Positions 1 to 8,941 of a stretch of 64,000 bases of DNA are shown here, piece after piece (within the stretch, counting starts at the first letter, position 1; the number at the start of each line of letters is the position of its first letter). The notes under the pieces were generated by a model. The model was not told the origin of the DNA and made no database searches. It worked only from the letters and a program-made list of their open reading frames with translations. The position numbers and the translations under genes were made by a program. The stretch spans positions 124,001 through 188,000 of the forward strand of contig NZ_JAGO01000012.1 in NCBI RefSeq assembly GCF_000526695.1, written 5' to 3'. The stretch comes from Carnimonas nigrificans ATCC BAA-78. GTDB lineage: Bacteria; Pseudomonadota; Gammaproteobacteria; Pseudomonadales; Halomonadaceae.

Positions 1-1
1 C

Positions 2-1033
2 GTCATTATGCTGGGCGGTCTAGTGGTGCTCTATAGCGCTGCGGGCGAAAGTACCTTCATGGTCGAGGCGCAAGCGCTGCGTTTTGCGATGGCGCTGGTG
101 CTGATGATCGCCATTGCGCAGATTCCTCCCTCAGTGATGGTGCGCTGGACGCCGCTGATTTATGTGGTGGTGGTGGCGCTGCTGGTGGCAGTGGCGGCGC
201 TCGGCTATCACGCCATGGGCGCGCAGCGTTGGCTGATTATTCCCGGCATAGGGCGTTTTCAGCCGTCGGAATTGATGAAGATCGTGATGCCGTTGACCCT
301 GGCGACCTATCTGTCGCGCCGCAGTCTGCCGCTTTCCTGGCTGGATCTGCTGGTGTGCCTGATCCTGTTGATGGTGCCGGTGGCGCTAATCATGGACCAG
401 CCCGACCTGGGCACCGCCATGCTGGTGACTTTCGGTGGCTGTTTCGTGATTCTGTTTGCCGGTATTTCATGGCGGCTGATTGGTCTCTGCGTGCTGGTTA
501 TCGCGGCTGCCTTGCCCCTGCTGTGGTTCAACATGTATGACTACCAGCAGCAGCGGGTCATGACCTTCCTGAGTCCGGAAACCGATCCACTGGGCGCTGG
601 GTGGAATATCATTCAGTCGAAAACCGCGATCGGCTCTGGCGGCATCTTCGGCAAGGGCTGGACCCACGGTTCTCAATCCCACTTGCAGTTTCTGCCGGAA
701 AGTCATACCGATTTCATCGTGGCGGTGCTGGCCGAGGAGTTCGGGCTGGTGGGCGTGTGTCTGTTGCTGTTTGGGTATCTGGTGGTAGTGTTCCGTGGCA
801 TGATACTGGCCTCGCGCGCGCAGGATACCTTTGGCCGACTTGCTGCGGGCAGTCTGGCGCTGATCTTCTTCATCTATGTGGTGGTGAATATCGGCATGGT
901 CAGTGGCCTTATGCCGGTTGTCGGGGTGCCACTGCCATTAATCAGCTACGGGGGCACCGCCAGCGTGACCTTGCTGGCCGGGTTCGGTATCCTGATGTCG
1001 ATTGGCACCCAGCGTCGGCTGGTGTCGCGGTAA
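2..1033 (+). CDS. rodA: RodA, SEDS-family peptidoglycan glycosyltransferase (5' end missing)
   Basis: The gene is cut by the left edge; the reading frame is open from base 2, so roughly 30 N-terminal residues are missing compared with E. coli RodA (about 370 aa). RodA polymerises lipid II into glycan strands for side-wall elongation, acting with PBP2 in the inner membrane. The fragment is almost all hydrophobic helices and keeps SEDS landmarks: GAQRW followed by FQPSE, QPDLGTA, DPLGAGWNIIQSK, the periplasmic HTDFI segment that carries the catalytic Asp in the family, and VVGVPLPLISYGG near the C-terminus. mltB and rlpA follow directly, the usual rod-shape and wall-remodelling cluster. Confidence 0.96.
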   Translation, partial: VIMLGGLVVLYSAAGESTFMVEAQALRFAMALVLMIAIAQIPPSVMVRWTPLIYVVVVALLVAVAALGYHAMGAQRWLIIPGIGRFQPSELMKIVMPLTLATYLSRRSLPLSWLDLLVCLILLMVPVALIMDQPDLGTAMLVTFGGCFVILFAGISWRLIGLCVLVIAAALPLLWFNMYDYQQQRVMTFLSPETDPLGAGWNIIQSKTAIGSGGIFGKGWTHGSQSHLQFLPESHTDFIVAVLAEEFGLVGVCLLLFGYLVVVFRGMILASRAQDTFGRLAAGSLALIFFIYVVVNIGMVSGLMPVVGVPLPLISYGGTASVTLLAGFGILMSIGTQRRLVSR

Positions 1034-1116
1034 TGCGCCAGGCCCTGCAAGGAAGCAGGGCGTGGGTATCCCTATCAAGTGACAGGAATGTCGGTTTGTT
1101 GAGGCAATTTCCCACC

Positions 1117-2181
1117 ATGATTGATGATGCGGCGACCACACATCGGGTTGCCTCGCCGGTAGCCACTGCTCGGCGTCGTGCGCTGCGTAGCTGGCTACTG
1201 CCCGTTGTGCTGCTGTCGGCAGCTCCGTTGGCGTCGGCCCAGACAGAAAATTACGCTCCCGATACTCACCCCAGGGTAGCGGCAATGATTGATCAGCTTG
1301 CCGAGCATCAGCAGTTGGACGCTGACAGGCTGGCGGAGATCATGAGCCATGCCCAGCGCAGCCAGAAGGTGCTTGATGCCATGTCACGGCCTGCCGAGCA
1401 TCACCTGCGCTGGGATCAATATCGCAAGATATTCATTCAGCCGCAGCGGGTGAATCAGGGGGTGGAGTTTATCGCCGAACATCTCGATGATTTCGAACGC
1501 GCCGAGCGTGAATACGGTGTGCCGCGTGAAATCATTGCGGCCATTCTCGGCGTTGAAACCTCCTACGGCAGGAGCAAGGGCAATATTCGCGTGATTGATG
1601 CGCTCTCGACGCTTGCCTTCGATTACCCACCTCGTCACCAGTTCTTCCGCAAGGAGCTGGAAGCCTACCTGACGCTGACACAGCAGCAGCACCTTGATCC
1701 CCTTGCCATCAAAGGCTCCTATGCCGGTGCCTTTGGCTATTCACAGTTCATCCCTTCAAGCTATTCAGCCTATGCGGTGGATTTCAACGGTAACGGCGTG
1801 CGCGATCTCGTGGATGAGCCGAGCGATGCGATAGGCAGTGTCGCCAACTATTTTGCCGAGCATGGCTGGGTGCACGGTGTGCCGGTAGCGCTGCCCGCGC
1901 GCGGCCCCGAGCGCGAGATGCCCAGCGACCTGCCAGTCAACTCGATTGATGCGCCCAGCGCCACCAACGCCGAGTTGAGGGATAACGGCGTTCAGCCGCT
2001 GGTGCCCCTTGAGCGCGACGAGCGAGTCACGCCGATAGCGCTCGACTACGCGGATGGGCATCTTGATTGGTGGCTGGGTACCACCAATTTCCACGTCATC
2101 ACGCTGTATAATCGCAGCCACCTTTACGCCATGGCAGTGGCCGAGCTGGCCGAGCAGATTAAAGAGGCACTTAAGCACTAA
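1117..2181 (+). CDS. mltB: MltB-type membrane-bound lytic murein transglycosylase
   Basis: Cleaves the MurNAc-GlcNAc bond of peptidoglycan in the periplasm, releasing 1,6-anhydro products. The protein is 354 aa from the ATG at 1117. A basic N-terminus and hydrophobic stretch ending ASAQ form a cleavable signal peptide; no lipobox Cys is evident, so it may be soluble rather than lipid-anchored. The catalytic Glu lies in GVETSYG (about residue 147), and AFGYSQFIPSSY is typical of the MltB/SLT family. An in-frame ATG at 1033 overlaps the rodA stop but would put about 28 extra residues before the signal peptide, so 1117 is preferred. The stop overlaps the rlpA start (TAATG). Confidence 0.93.
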   Translation: MIDDAATTHRVASPVATARRRALRSWLLPVVLLSAAPLASAQTENYAPDTHPRVAAMIDQLAEHQQLDADRLAEIMSHAQRSQKVLDAMSRPAEHHLRWDQYRKIFIQPQRVNQGVEFIAEHLDDFERAEREYGVPREIIAAILGVETSYGRSKGNIRVIDALSTLAFDYPPRHQFFRKELEAYLTLTQQQHLDPLAIKGSYAGAFGYSQFIPSSYSAYAVDFNGNGVRDLVDEPSDAIGSVANYFAEHGWVHGVPVALPARGPEREMPSDLPVNSIDAPSATNAELRDNGVQPLVPLERDERVTPIALDYADGHLDWWLGTTNFHVITLYNRSHLYAMAVAELAEQIKEALKH

Positions 2182-3053
2182 TGGGTTTTCGCACGACACT
2201 TTTGGGGGCGCTGAGCGCTGCGCTGACGGTACTGGTTTTGGCTGGCTGTGCGGGTGGTGGAGGTGGGCCAAACGCAGGGCGTTACGCCAGCGATACCGAT
2301 GCCTACCCGAGTGGGCACAAGGATCTCTCCAGCGTGAAGGATGCGGTCCCCCGCGTTGAACCGCGCTCAAAGGGGGGCAATGGCCCTACCTATAATGTGC
2401 TGGGGAAAACCTATCGGGTGCTGGATGATGCCAACGGCTACAGTGAAGTGGGGCTGGCGTCGTTTTACGGCACCAAGTTCAACGGTTATGCGACCTCCAA
2501 TGGCGAGCGTTACGACATGTATGGCATGTCCGCCGCTCACAAGACGTTGCCGCTCCCCACTTATGTGCGGGTTACCAACCTTGCCAATGGTCGCCATGTC
2601 ATTGTCAAGGTGAACGATCGCGGTCCCTTTCATAGTGACCGCATCATTGATCTCTCCTATGCTGCGGCCTACAAGCTTGGCTATCTTGACCAGGGCACGG
2701 CTCGGGTGAAGGTAGAAGCGATTGATCCACGGCACTGGAATGCCCGCGATGAAGCGAGTACGCCTGCGGCAGCGTCGTCGCCAGGTGCTTCATCGCAGCC
2801 GCAGGCTACTGCCGGTTCAGGCAGTGGTAGCACCTATTTGCAAGTTGCGGCAGTGGGCAATGTCTCCGCTGCCGAACAGCTGCGTCAAACGCTGGCGAGC
2901 AAGCTGGGCGTTAGCGGCAGAGTAGTGCCGTTCAACGGCATGTACCGTGTGCAGATCGGCCCCTGGGCCTCATCTGCCGATGTCGAGAGTGCACGGCGCC
3001 AGCTTGAAGCATTGGGTTACGCTCGGCCCATGACGGTGGCCGATACGCCATAA
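2181..3053 (+). CDS. rlpA: RlpA, septal-ring lytic transglycosylase lipoprotein
   Basis: An outer-membrane lipoprotein that acts on glycan strands lacking stem peptides and helps daughter-cell separation; that activity is known from P. aeruginosa RlpA. A 290 aa protein with a lipoprotein signal peptide and lipobox LAGC (Cys23). The double-psi beta-barrel domain spans roughly residues 88-180; the catalytic segments GERYD and NDRGPF are both present. A low-complexity Ala/Ser linker follows, then a SPOR domain (about 216-288) for binding denuded septal glycan. The start codon overlaps the mltB stop, indicating translational coupling. Confidence 0.95.
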   Translation: MGFRTTLLGALSAALTVLVLAGCAGGGGGPNAGRYASDTDAYPSGHKDLSSVKDAVPRVEPRSKGGNGPTYNVLGKTYRVLDDANGYSEVGLASFYGTKFNGYATSNGERYDMYGMSAAHKTLPLPTYVRVTNLANGRHVIVKVNDRGPFHSDRIIDLSYAAAYKLGYLDQGTARVKVEAIDPRHWNARDEASTPAAASSPGASSQPQATAGSGSGSTYLQVAAVGNVSAAEQLRQTLASKLGVSGRVVPFNGMYRVQIGPWASSADVESARRQLEALGYARPMTVADTP

Positions 3054-3140
3054 CAGATGAAGCGCGCATGCCCGTTGCCGGGATGGCCCAGGCGGGAGCG
3101 CTGGCTGCTTCACTATCACGATAGAGAGAAAATATTCGCC

Positions 3141-4358
3141 ATGATGCAAAACGCACTTCTAGTAAAACGCTGGCGCAACCTGGGATTTGTGGCGCTGCTC
3201 ACCTTTGCCGGCGCTTCTGTTGCAAATGCCGCTGACGGGCCGGTACCCGACTCACAGCAGCCTTCCATCAGTCCGCAGGATTTCATGCCTGATCCCCCCA
3301 AGATAGCCGCAACTTCCTGGGTATTGATGGATGCTGCCAGTGGCGATGTCATTTATGCCCATGATGAGCACAAGCGTTTGCCGCCCGCCAGCCTGACCAA
3401 GCTGATGACCGCTTACCTTGCCGAGTACGAAATGGCCGCTGGCCGTCTGCACGGCGACGATCAGGCGCTGGTCAGCGAACACGCATGGCGTACCGGCGGT
3501 TCGCGGATGTTCCTCAAGCCCAACACACGCGTCTCCATCGACGAGCTGATGAGCGGCATTGTGGTGCAGTCGGGTAACGACGCTGCGGTCACCATGGCTG
3601 AACATATCGGTGGCAGCGAAGACTCCTTCGCTCAGTTGATGAATCAGCATGCGCAAATGCTGGGCCTGAAAGATACCCACTTCGTCAACGCTACTGGCCT
3701 GCCGCACGATAACCACTACTCTTCAGCCTATGATCTGGCGGAGCTGTCGCGGCACATCACCGACGACTATCCCGAGCACTATAAGCTCTATAAAGAGAAG
3801 GAATTCGTCTACAACGGCATCCGTCAGCCCAACCGCAACCTGCTGCTGTGGCGTGACAAGCGCATCGACGGCCTTAAAACCGGTCATACCGACGCTGCGG
3901 GCTATTGCATGGTGGCTTCGGGCACCGAGAATGGCAGCCGCATGATTGCCGTGGTGCTGGGGACCACCAGCGAAGCCGCACGCGCTCAGGAAACGCTCAA
4001 GCTGATCTCCTACGGCTTCCGCTACTTCCACACCCGCAAGCTGTTTGATGCAGGCCATGTGGTGCAGAACGCGCGCGTGTGGGGAGGTGCCAATACCACT
4101 GTGCCGGTTGGCTTCCCGCAGGATGTCTATGTCACCCTGCCGCAGAACAAGATGAAAGGTTTGTCGCAGCGGGTTGAAATGGAATCCGATCTCGATGCGC
4201 CCATCAGCAAAGGGCAGGTGCTGGGCAAGCTCTCCATTGTTCATGATGGCGAAGTGGTCACTTCGCGTCCGCTGGTCGCGCTTGAAGCCGATGACGAAGG
4301 TGGCTTTATCCGCAAGGGCTGGGATAGCATCGTTCGTACCGTCACTGGCTGGTTCTAA
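3141..4358 (+). CDS. dacA: D-alanyl-D-alanine carboxypeptidase (PBP5/6 type)
   Basis: Removes the terminal D-Ala from peptidoglycan pentapeptides on the periplasmic face. The 405 aa length matches E. coli PBP5. A signal peptide ends near ANAADG. Class C low-molecular-weight PBP motifs are intact: SLTK (Ser84, Lys87), SGN (144-146) and KTG (246-248). A C-terminal beta domain is followed by an amphipathic segment ending VRTVTGWF that would anchor the protein to the membrane. The start at 3141 is preceded by a purine-rich AGAGAGAA; the frame stays open upstream to 3057 but would give an implausible leader. It lies between rlpA and ybeD, as in Pseudomonas. Confidence 0.94.
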   Translation: MMQNALLVKRWRNLGFVALLTFAGASVANAADGPVPDSQQPSISPQDFMPDPPKIAATSWVLMDAASGDVIYAHDEHKRLPPASLTKLMTAYLAEYEMAAGRLHGDDQALVSEHAWRTGGSRMFLKPNTRVSIDELMSGIVVQSGNDAAVTMAEHIGGSEDSFAQLMNQHAQMLGLKDTHFVNATGLPHDNHYSSAYDLAELSRHITDDYPEHYKLYKEKEFVYNGIRQPNRNLLLWRDKRIDGLKTGHTDAAGYCMVASGTENGSRMIAVVLGTTSEAARAQETLKLISYGFRYFHTRKLFDAGHVVQNARVWGGANTTVPVGFPQDVYVTLPQNKMKGLSQRVEMESDLDAPISKGQVLGKLSIVHDGEVVTSRPLVALEADDEGGFIRKGWDSIVRTVTGWF

Positions 4359-4368
4359 ACCGGTCATC

Positions 4369-4395
4369 AATGAGCAGCGCCAGGCGCTGCTCATT
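4369..4395 (+). terminator. Stem-loop between dacA and ybeD
   Basis: A perfect 13-base inverted repeat (AATGAGCAGCGCC and its complement) separated by a single A begins 10 bases after the dacA stop. With a five-base loop the stem is 11 bp. Only a short T run follows (GCGTTTAA), so it may attenuate, stabilise the upstream mRNA or terminate weakly. Confidence 0.5.
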
Positions 4396-4432
4396 GCGTT
4401 TAACACTGGCGTTTCCGTCAGGAGATTTATTC

Positions 4433-4765
4433 ATGAAGTTCCCCAATTCAGACAAGCCGGTCGTGATGCCTGACAGCGCGAAGGTGGATGCCTCAGCGCA
4501 AGGACAGCTTCCGCCGAAAATAGATTTCCCCACCGACTATCCGATCAAGATCGTGGGCGATGCCAGCGACGACTTCAAAGTGCAGATGCTTGCGGTGGTG
4601 GAGCAGTTCGCGCCTGGTGTTGATCCGCGCACGGTCTCGGCGCAGGATAGCCGCAACGGCCGCTTTCGTTCGCTGCGCGTCACCATTCGTGCGACCAGCG
4701 AGCAGCAGCTCAAGGAGCTGTTCGCTGCGTTGAAGGCGACCGGTCACGTCCATATGGTGATCTAG
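4433..4765 (+). CDS. ybeD: YbeD/DUF493 family protein
   Basis: A small 110 aa protein. The C-terminal 85 residues match the YbeD family: [13 protein letters not shown], a VVEQFAPG segment and [17 protein letters not shown], the ACT-like alpha/beta fold expected for DUF493. The N-terminal 25 residues are extra and polar compared with E. coli YbeD (87 aa). The start is set by a good ribosome-binding site, CAGGAG at 4419-4424, eight bases before the ATG. Its molecular role is unsettled; the conserved position next to lipB suggests a regulatory role in lipoate metabolism, but that is inference. The stop is one base from the lipB start. Confidence 0.9.
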   Translation: MKFPNSDKPVVMPDSAKVDASAQGQLPPKIDFPTDYPIKIVGDASDDFKVQMLAVVEQFAPGVDPRTVSAQDSRNGRFRSLRVTIRATSEQQLKELFAALKATGHVHMVI

Positions 4766-4766
4766 C

Positions 4767-5525
4767 ATGAGCACACCAGTGCCACAGGCCGAGAGCGAGG
4801 CTGAACACCCTGTTGATGTCTATCAGCTTGGGGTGATGCCTTATAGCCTGACGCTGGCGGCCATGCACCACTACACGGCCCAGCGACATGCTGCCGACCG
4901 CGATCAGATCTGGCTGGTGCAGCACCCGCCGGTCTTTACCCAAGGGCAGGCAGGGCGCCCCGATCATTTGCTTGATGTCGGGGATATTCCCGTGGTGCAG
5001 TCCGACCGCGGCGGCCAGGTGACCTATCATGGCCCCGGTCAGCTGGTGGCCTACGTGCTGCTGGATATCAAGCGTCTGGGAATTGGCGTGCGGGCCTTGG
5101 TCTCGGCGCTGGAAGGTTCTATTGTGGGAGCCTGTGCCGCCCATAATCTGACCGCTTATGCCCGTCCCGATGCGCCCGGTGTCTACGTTGAGCATCCGCA
5201 GCAGGGCGAAATGAAAATTGCATCGCTCGGGCTGCGCATCAGAAGAGGGTGCAGCTTTCACGGTGTTGCGTACAATATCGCGATGGATTTGGCCCCCTTC
5301 CTGCGTATAGACCCTTGTGGTTATGCAGGAATGAAGATGACCCAGCTCAGTGAGTGGGTCAGCGATGCACCGAGCTGTGCCAGCGAAGCGCCACGATGGC
5401 TGGCTGCCTTCACCGCAGCATTGGCGCAGCAGGGCGTGACGCAACGCCTTATCATGAATCACCGTGACGGGCTGCCCGACAGCGTAGTCCACACAACAGA
5501 TGAGCCAGGACAAGCCGATGAGTGA
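4767..5525 (+). CDS. lipB: Octanoyl-[ACP]:protein N-octanoyltransferase
   Basis: Transfers octanoate from acyl carrier protein to the lipoyl domains of 2-oxoacid dehydrogenases and GcvH in the cytoplasm. 252 aa. The family signature [14 protein letters not shown] is present. The catalytic dyad is Lys150 (in MKIASLGLR) and Cys184 (in [13 protein letters not shown]). The C-terminus carries about 30 residues beyond the core fold, ending in an acidic tail. Its last eight bases overlap the chosen lipA start (ATGAGTGA), so the two steps of lipoate synthesis are translationally coupled. Confidence 0.96.
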   Translation: MSTPVPQAESEAEHPVDVYQLGVMPYSLTLAAMHHYTAQRHAADRDQIWLVQHPPVFTQGQAGRPDHLLDVGDIPVVQSDRGGQVTYHGPGQLVAYVLLDIKRLGIGVRALVSALEGSIVGACAAHNLTAYARPDAPGVYVEHPQQGEMKIASLGLRIRRGCSFHGVAYNIAMDLAPFLRIDPCGYAGMKMTQLSEWVSDAPSCASEAPRWLAAFTAALAQQGVTQRLIMNHRDGLPDSVVHTTDEPGQADE

Positions 5526-6501
5526 GACAACCGCCAACAGGACAAACGCGCGCGCCAATCGCGTTGAACGTGGTGTAAAACTGCGTGGCGCCGACAAGAT
5601 GGCGCGTATTCCGGTCAAGGTCATTCCGACCGAAACGCTGCCGAAAAAGCCTGATTGGCTGAAGGTTAGAATGCCGATCTCGCCGGAAGTCACGCGCATC
5701 AAGAATACGCTGCGCGAGCATGGCCTGCATTCGGTATGCGAAGAGGCGTCGTGCCCCAACCTGGGCGAGTGCTTCAGCAACGGCACCGCCACCTTCATGA
5801 TTATGGGGGATATCTGCACCCGTCGCTGCCCGTTTTGTGACGTGGCGCACGGGCGTCCCAATGCGCTGAATGAAAACGAGCCGCGTGAGCTGGCCGAAGC
5901 GATTGCCGACATGCGTCTGCGCTATGTGGTGATTACCTCGGTAGACCGCGATGACCTGCGTGACGGAGGTGCCAATCACTTCCTGGAGTGTATTCGCGAG
6001 ATCAGAAAGCGCAGCCCCAACATCGAAATCGAGACGCTGGTGCCCGATTTCCGTGGGCGCATGGAGGTCGCGCTGGAGGTGCTTGCGCAAGAGCCGCCGG
6101 ATGTGTTCAACCACAATCTCGAAACGGTGCCGTCGCTCTATCGCAAGGTGCGCCCGGGGGCCGATTACCAGTGGTCGCTGGATCTGCTCAAACGCTACAA
6201 GGAAGTTCGCCCCGATATCATGACCAAATCCGGTCTGATGGTGGGGGTAGGCGAAACCGACGAGCAGATTCTTGAAGTGATGCGCGATCTACGCGCACAT
6301 GACGTGGATATGCTGACAATTGGGCAGTATATGCAGCCATCGCGCAGTCACCTACCCATTGACCGCTGGGTGCCGCCCAAAACCTTTGAGTGGTACGCCG
6401 ACAAAGGGTATGAAATGGGCTTTACCCACGTAGCCTCAGGGCCGCTGGTGCGCTCAAGCTACCACGCCGACAAGCAGGCCCACGGTGGTCAGGTAAAATA
6501 G
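5518..6501 (+). CDS. lipA: Lipoyl synthase (radical SAM)
   Basis: Inserts two sulfurs into protein-bound octanoyl groups. 327 aa from the ATG at 5518. The auxiliary cluster ligands appear as [12 protein letters not shown] and the radical-SAM ligands as CTRRCPFC (CxxxCxxC). The C-terminal VRSSYHAD contains the Ser that ligates the auxiliary cluster in this family. An upstream ATG at 5500 is in frame, but 5518 has the better-spaced AGGA seven bases upstream and overlaps the lipB stop, so it is preferred. It acts directly on the product of the upstream lipB. Confidence 0.97.
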   Translation: MSETTANRTNARANRVERGVKLRGADKMARIPVKVIPTETLPKKPDWLKVRMPISPEVTRIKNTLREHGLHSVCEEASCPNLGECFSNGTATFMIMGDICTRRCPFCDVAHGRPNALNENEPRELAEAIADMRLRYVVITSVDRDDLRDGGANHFLECIREIRKRSPNIEIETLVPDFRGRMEVALEVLAQEPPDVFNHNLETVPSLYRKVRPGADYQWSLDLLKRYKEVRPDIMTKSGLMVGVGETDEQILEVMRDLRAHDVDMLTIGQYMQPSRSHLPIDRWVPPKTFEWYADKGYEMGFTHVASGPLVRSSYHADKQAHGGQVK

Positions 6502-6548
6502 CGGGAAGCCTCTCTTTTGAGGGCTATCCCTTGAAGGTATGGATGTGT

Positions 6549-6578
6549 AGCGAGCGTGGCCATCGGGCCGCGCTCGTT
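6549..6578 (+). terminator. Strong stem-loop downstream of lipA
   Basis: Thirteen paired bases (two G-T wobbles) around an ATCG loop, 48 bases after the lipA stop. The stem is GC-rich. The tail is TGCGTTTAA rather than a long T run, matching the tail after the stem-loop behind dacA. Probably terminates or protects the end of the mltB-lipA transcript. Confidence 0.5.
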
Positions 6579-6692
6579 GCGTTTAAAGCCCATGATTTCA
6601 TGAGGATAGCGATGACGTAGGCGGTATCGCCGCGACGTTATTGGTCGTACACTGAGTGCAATGGTCGTTATTTACTGGAGGCTTCGAAAGGC

Positions 6693-7331
6693 ATGGCGCA
6701 GAACTGGGTGGATTTCGCGCAACGCTTGAGAGCGCTGGCGCAAACCGGGCAAACCTATACCGACAACCATTTTGAGCTGGAGCGATATCAAGAGCTGGAA
6801 CGATTGGCGCACCAAATGTTTGCCGCGCTCTCCGGCTCTCCTGTCGAAAAGGTTGATAACTTTTTCTTCCCCGAGCACGGCTATGCCACGCCCAAGATTG
6901 ATGTGAGAGGGGCGGTATTTCGCGATGATCGCGTGCTGCTGGTGCGTGAGCGCCGTGATGGCTGCTGGACACTGCCCGGTGGCTGGGCTGATGTAGCTGA
7001 ACCCCCGGGGCCTGGAACGATCCGCGAGATTTGGGAAGAAGCGGGGATGCGCGCGGTCAATCCACGACTTGCACTGCTGCGTGATCGCAACCTGCACGAT
7101 TACAAGCACCAGTCACCGAGCCATATCTACAAGCTGTTTTATGTGTGTGATGAAGCACCTGAGGAGCGTTTCAGCGCCACAGAGTTTACGGTCAACAATG
7201 AAACCGACGGTGCCGACTTCTTCGCCATCAATGATTTACCGCCGCTCTCGACCCCACGCACGCTGGAGAAGGATATCCATCACCTTCACGCATTTTGGTG
7301 CGGTGATATTACAGAAGTGGTTTCTGACTAG
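6693..7331 (+). CDS. NUDIX hydrolase with N-terminal helical domain
   Basis: A 212 aa predicted pyrophosphohydrolase. Residues 1-60 form a helical N-terminal domain of the kind found before NUDIX domains that act on nucleoside-diphosphate derivatives; the NUDIX fold begins near KIDVRGAVF. The NUDIX box is complete: G, five residues, E, seven residues, then REIWEEAGM, so Mg2+ binding and activity are expected. The substrate cannot be told from sequence. GGAGG lies about 12 bases upstream of the ATG. It stands alone between the lipA stem-loop and a terminator shared with the convergent pyk gene. Confidence 0.88.
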   Translation: MAQNWVDFAQRLRALAQTGQTYTDNHFELERYQELERLAHQMFAALSGSPVEKVDNFFFPEHGYATPKIDVRGAVFRDDRVLLVRERRDGCWTLPGGWADVAEPPGPGTIREIWEEAGMRAVNPRLALLRDRNLHDYKHQSPSHIYKLFYVCDEAPEERFSATEFTVNNETDGADFFAINDLPPLSTPRTLEKDIHHLHAFWCGDITEVVSD

Positions 7332-7356
7332 CGATTGTTACGCATGAAGCAGGCAC

Positions 7357-7395
7357 AAAAAAACGCTGCGAAGCATCAAGCTCGCAGCGTTTTTG
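7357..7395. terminator. Bidirectional terminator between the NUDIX gene and pyk
   Basis: An AAAACGCTGCG stem pairs with CGCAGCGTTTT around a 12-base loop, with an A run on the left and a T run on the right. It can serve both converging genes. Confidence 0.85.
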
Positions 7396-7418
7396 CAGTC
7401 TAGCTGACACTTAACCTC

Positions 7419-8888
7419 TTAACCGAGGTTACCGCCGACCTGAACGATTTTCAGGGTGTTGGTGCCACCTTGTGCGGCGCTGTGATCACCCTTGGTCAAG
7501 ATCACGAAGTCGCCATCCTGTAGCAGCTTGCGTGTTTTCAGGGTGTCGAGCGTGCGTGCGTTCACTTCGGTATTGTCGAAGTTATCGGCATCGAAGTGCA
7601 GCGGAATAACGCCGCGGAACATCGCCATGCGGCGCAGCGTAGCGGGATTATTGGAGAGTCCGATAATCGGCAGCGCTGAACGGATACGTGATGCAATCAG
7701 CGGCGTGTGACCCGTTTCGGTCAGGCACGAAATGGCAGCAACACCATCAAGGTGGTTGGCGGCATACATGGCCGACAGCGCGACGGTTTCGTCGATACGG
7801 TGGAAGGTGTCCTTCATGCGGTGTTTCGACTGTTGCGCTTCGCGCTCGCGCTCGGCACCAAGACAGCAGCGATCCATTGCCTGAATGGTTTCTACCGGGA
7901 AGTCGCCAGCGGCGGTTTCAGCGGAACACATGACCGCATCGGTGCCATCAAGCACGGCGTTGGCAACGTCGAACACTTCGGCACGGGTTGGCAGCGGGCT
8001 GGAGATCATCGACTCCATCATCTGCGTGGCGGTAATGACCACGCGATCCAGAGTACGGGCGCGTGCAATCATGCGTTTCTGCACGCCGATCAACTGGGCA
8101 TCGCCAATTTCGACGCCCAGATCACCACGAGCCACCATCACTGCGTCGGAGGCGACGATGATACCGTCGAGCGTTTCATCGTCAGCGACGGCTTCAGCGC
8201 GCTCAACCTTGGCCACCAGACCAATGCCTTTACCTGCTTCGCCCATCAGATCACGCGCATAGCGCATGTCATCGCCGGAGCGGGGGAAAGAGATCGCCAG
8301 GTAATCCACGCCGATCGAGATGGCGGTTTTCATGTCCTGCTTGTCTTTCTCGGTCAGTGCCGAGGCTGACAGGCCGCCGCCCTGTTTGTTGATGCCCTTG
8401 TTGTTGGAGAGCTTGCCGCCCACCTTGACCTTGCAGTCAATGTGCGGCGGTTTGACTTCCACTACCTCGAAGACCACACGACCGTCGTCAAGCAGCAGCA
8501 CATCGCCAGCCTTAAGGTCATCTGCCAGCTCCTTGTAGTCGCAGCCGACCTGATGCTGATCGCCTTCGTTGTCGTTGAGGGAGACATCAATGCGGAAGTC
8601 GGCACCTTCCTCAAGCACTACCTTGCCTTCCTTGAAGCGCGCGATGCGAATCTTCGGCCCTTGCAGGTCGCCAAGAATGGCAACGGTGCGGCCCTGCTGC
8701 TCGGCAGCCTTGCGCACTGCTTCGGCACGATTGCGGTGATCGTCGGCAGTGCCGTGGGAGAAGTTCAGGCGCACTACATCTACGCCGGCTTTTACCATCG
8801 CATCAAGCACCCCCGGGCGATCGCTCGCGGGGCCGAGTGTAGCGACAATTTTGGTGCGCCGAATCGGAGTGTGCTGGGTAGTCGACAT
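7419..8888 (-). CDS. pykA: Pyruvate kinase, PykA type
   Basis: Converts phosphoenolpyruvate and ADP to pyruvate and ATP, the last step of glycolysis. 489 aa. It resembles E. coli PykA more than PykF: RRTKIVATLGPASDR, LNFSHGTADDH, ILGDLQGPKIR, LSNNKGINK and MVARGDLGVEIGDAQLIG. TATQMMESMI is intact. The usual LSAETAAG segment reads CSAETAAG, an unusual Leu-to-Cys change beside a conserved helix. A TTG directly precedes the ATG at 8888; the ATG is chosen because GGAG sits eight bases upstream. A palindrome 38 bases upstream suggests a repressor site. It stands alone and converges on the NUDIX gene. Confidence 0.96.
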   Translation of the reverse strand: MSTTQHTPIRRTKIVATLGPASDRPGVLDAMVKAGVDVVRLNFSHGTADDHRNRAEAVRKAAEQQGRTVAILGDLQGPKIRIARFKEGKVVLEEGADFRIDVSLNDNEGDQHQVGCDYKELADDLKAGDVLLLDDGRVVFEVVEVKPPHIDCKVKVGGKLSNNKGINKQGGGLSASALTEKDKQDMKTAISIGVDYLAISFPRSGDDMRYARDLMGEAGKGIGLVAKVERAEAVADDETLDGIIVASDAVMVARGDLGVEIGDAQLIGVQKRMIARARTLDRVVITATQMMESMISSPLPTRAEVFDVANAVLDGTDAVMCSAETAAGDFPVETIQAMDRCCLGAEREREAQQSKHRMKDTFHRIDETVALSAMYAANHLDGVAAISCLTETGHTPLIASRIRSALPIIGLSNNPATLRRMAMFRGVIPLHFDADNFDNTEVNARTLDTLKTRKLLQDGDFVILTKGDHSAAQGGTNTLKIVQVGGNLG

Positions 8889-8925
8889 CAAGCGATCTCC
8901 TCAATGCTAAGGTGGTTAGCGGTTG

Positions 8926-8941
8926 TCAGTAATATTACTGA
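8926..8941. promoter_or_regulatory. 16-bp perfect palindrome upstream of pykA
   Basis: TCAGTAATATTACTGA is perfectly self-complementary and ends 38 bases from the pykA start. It overlaps a possible -10 element (TAATAT read toward pykA). This is the geometry of a repressor operator. HexR controls pykA in several gammaproteobacteria, but its usual half-site spacing differs, so no regulator is assigned. Confidence 0.45.

Noticed and set aside
601-1116. Upstream extension of mltB inside rodA
   Set aside because: It would place over 170 residues before the signal peptide and overlaps a certain gene.
4710-5912. 400-codon antisense frame over lipB and lipA
   Set aside because: Both sense genes are certain; the antisense product has no recognisable domain.
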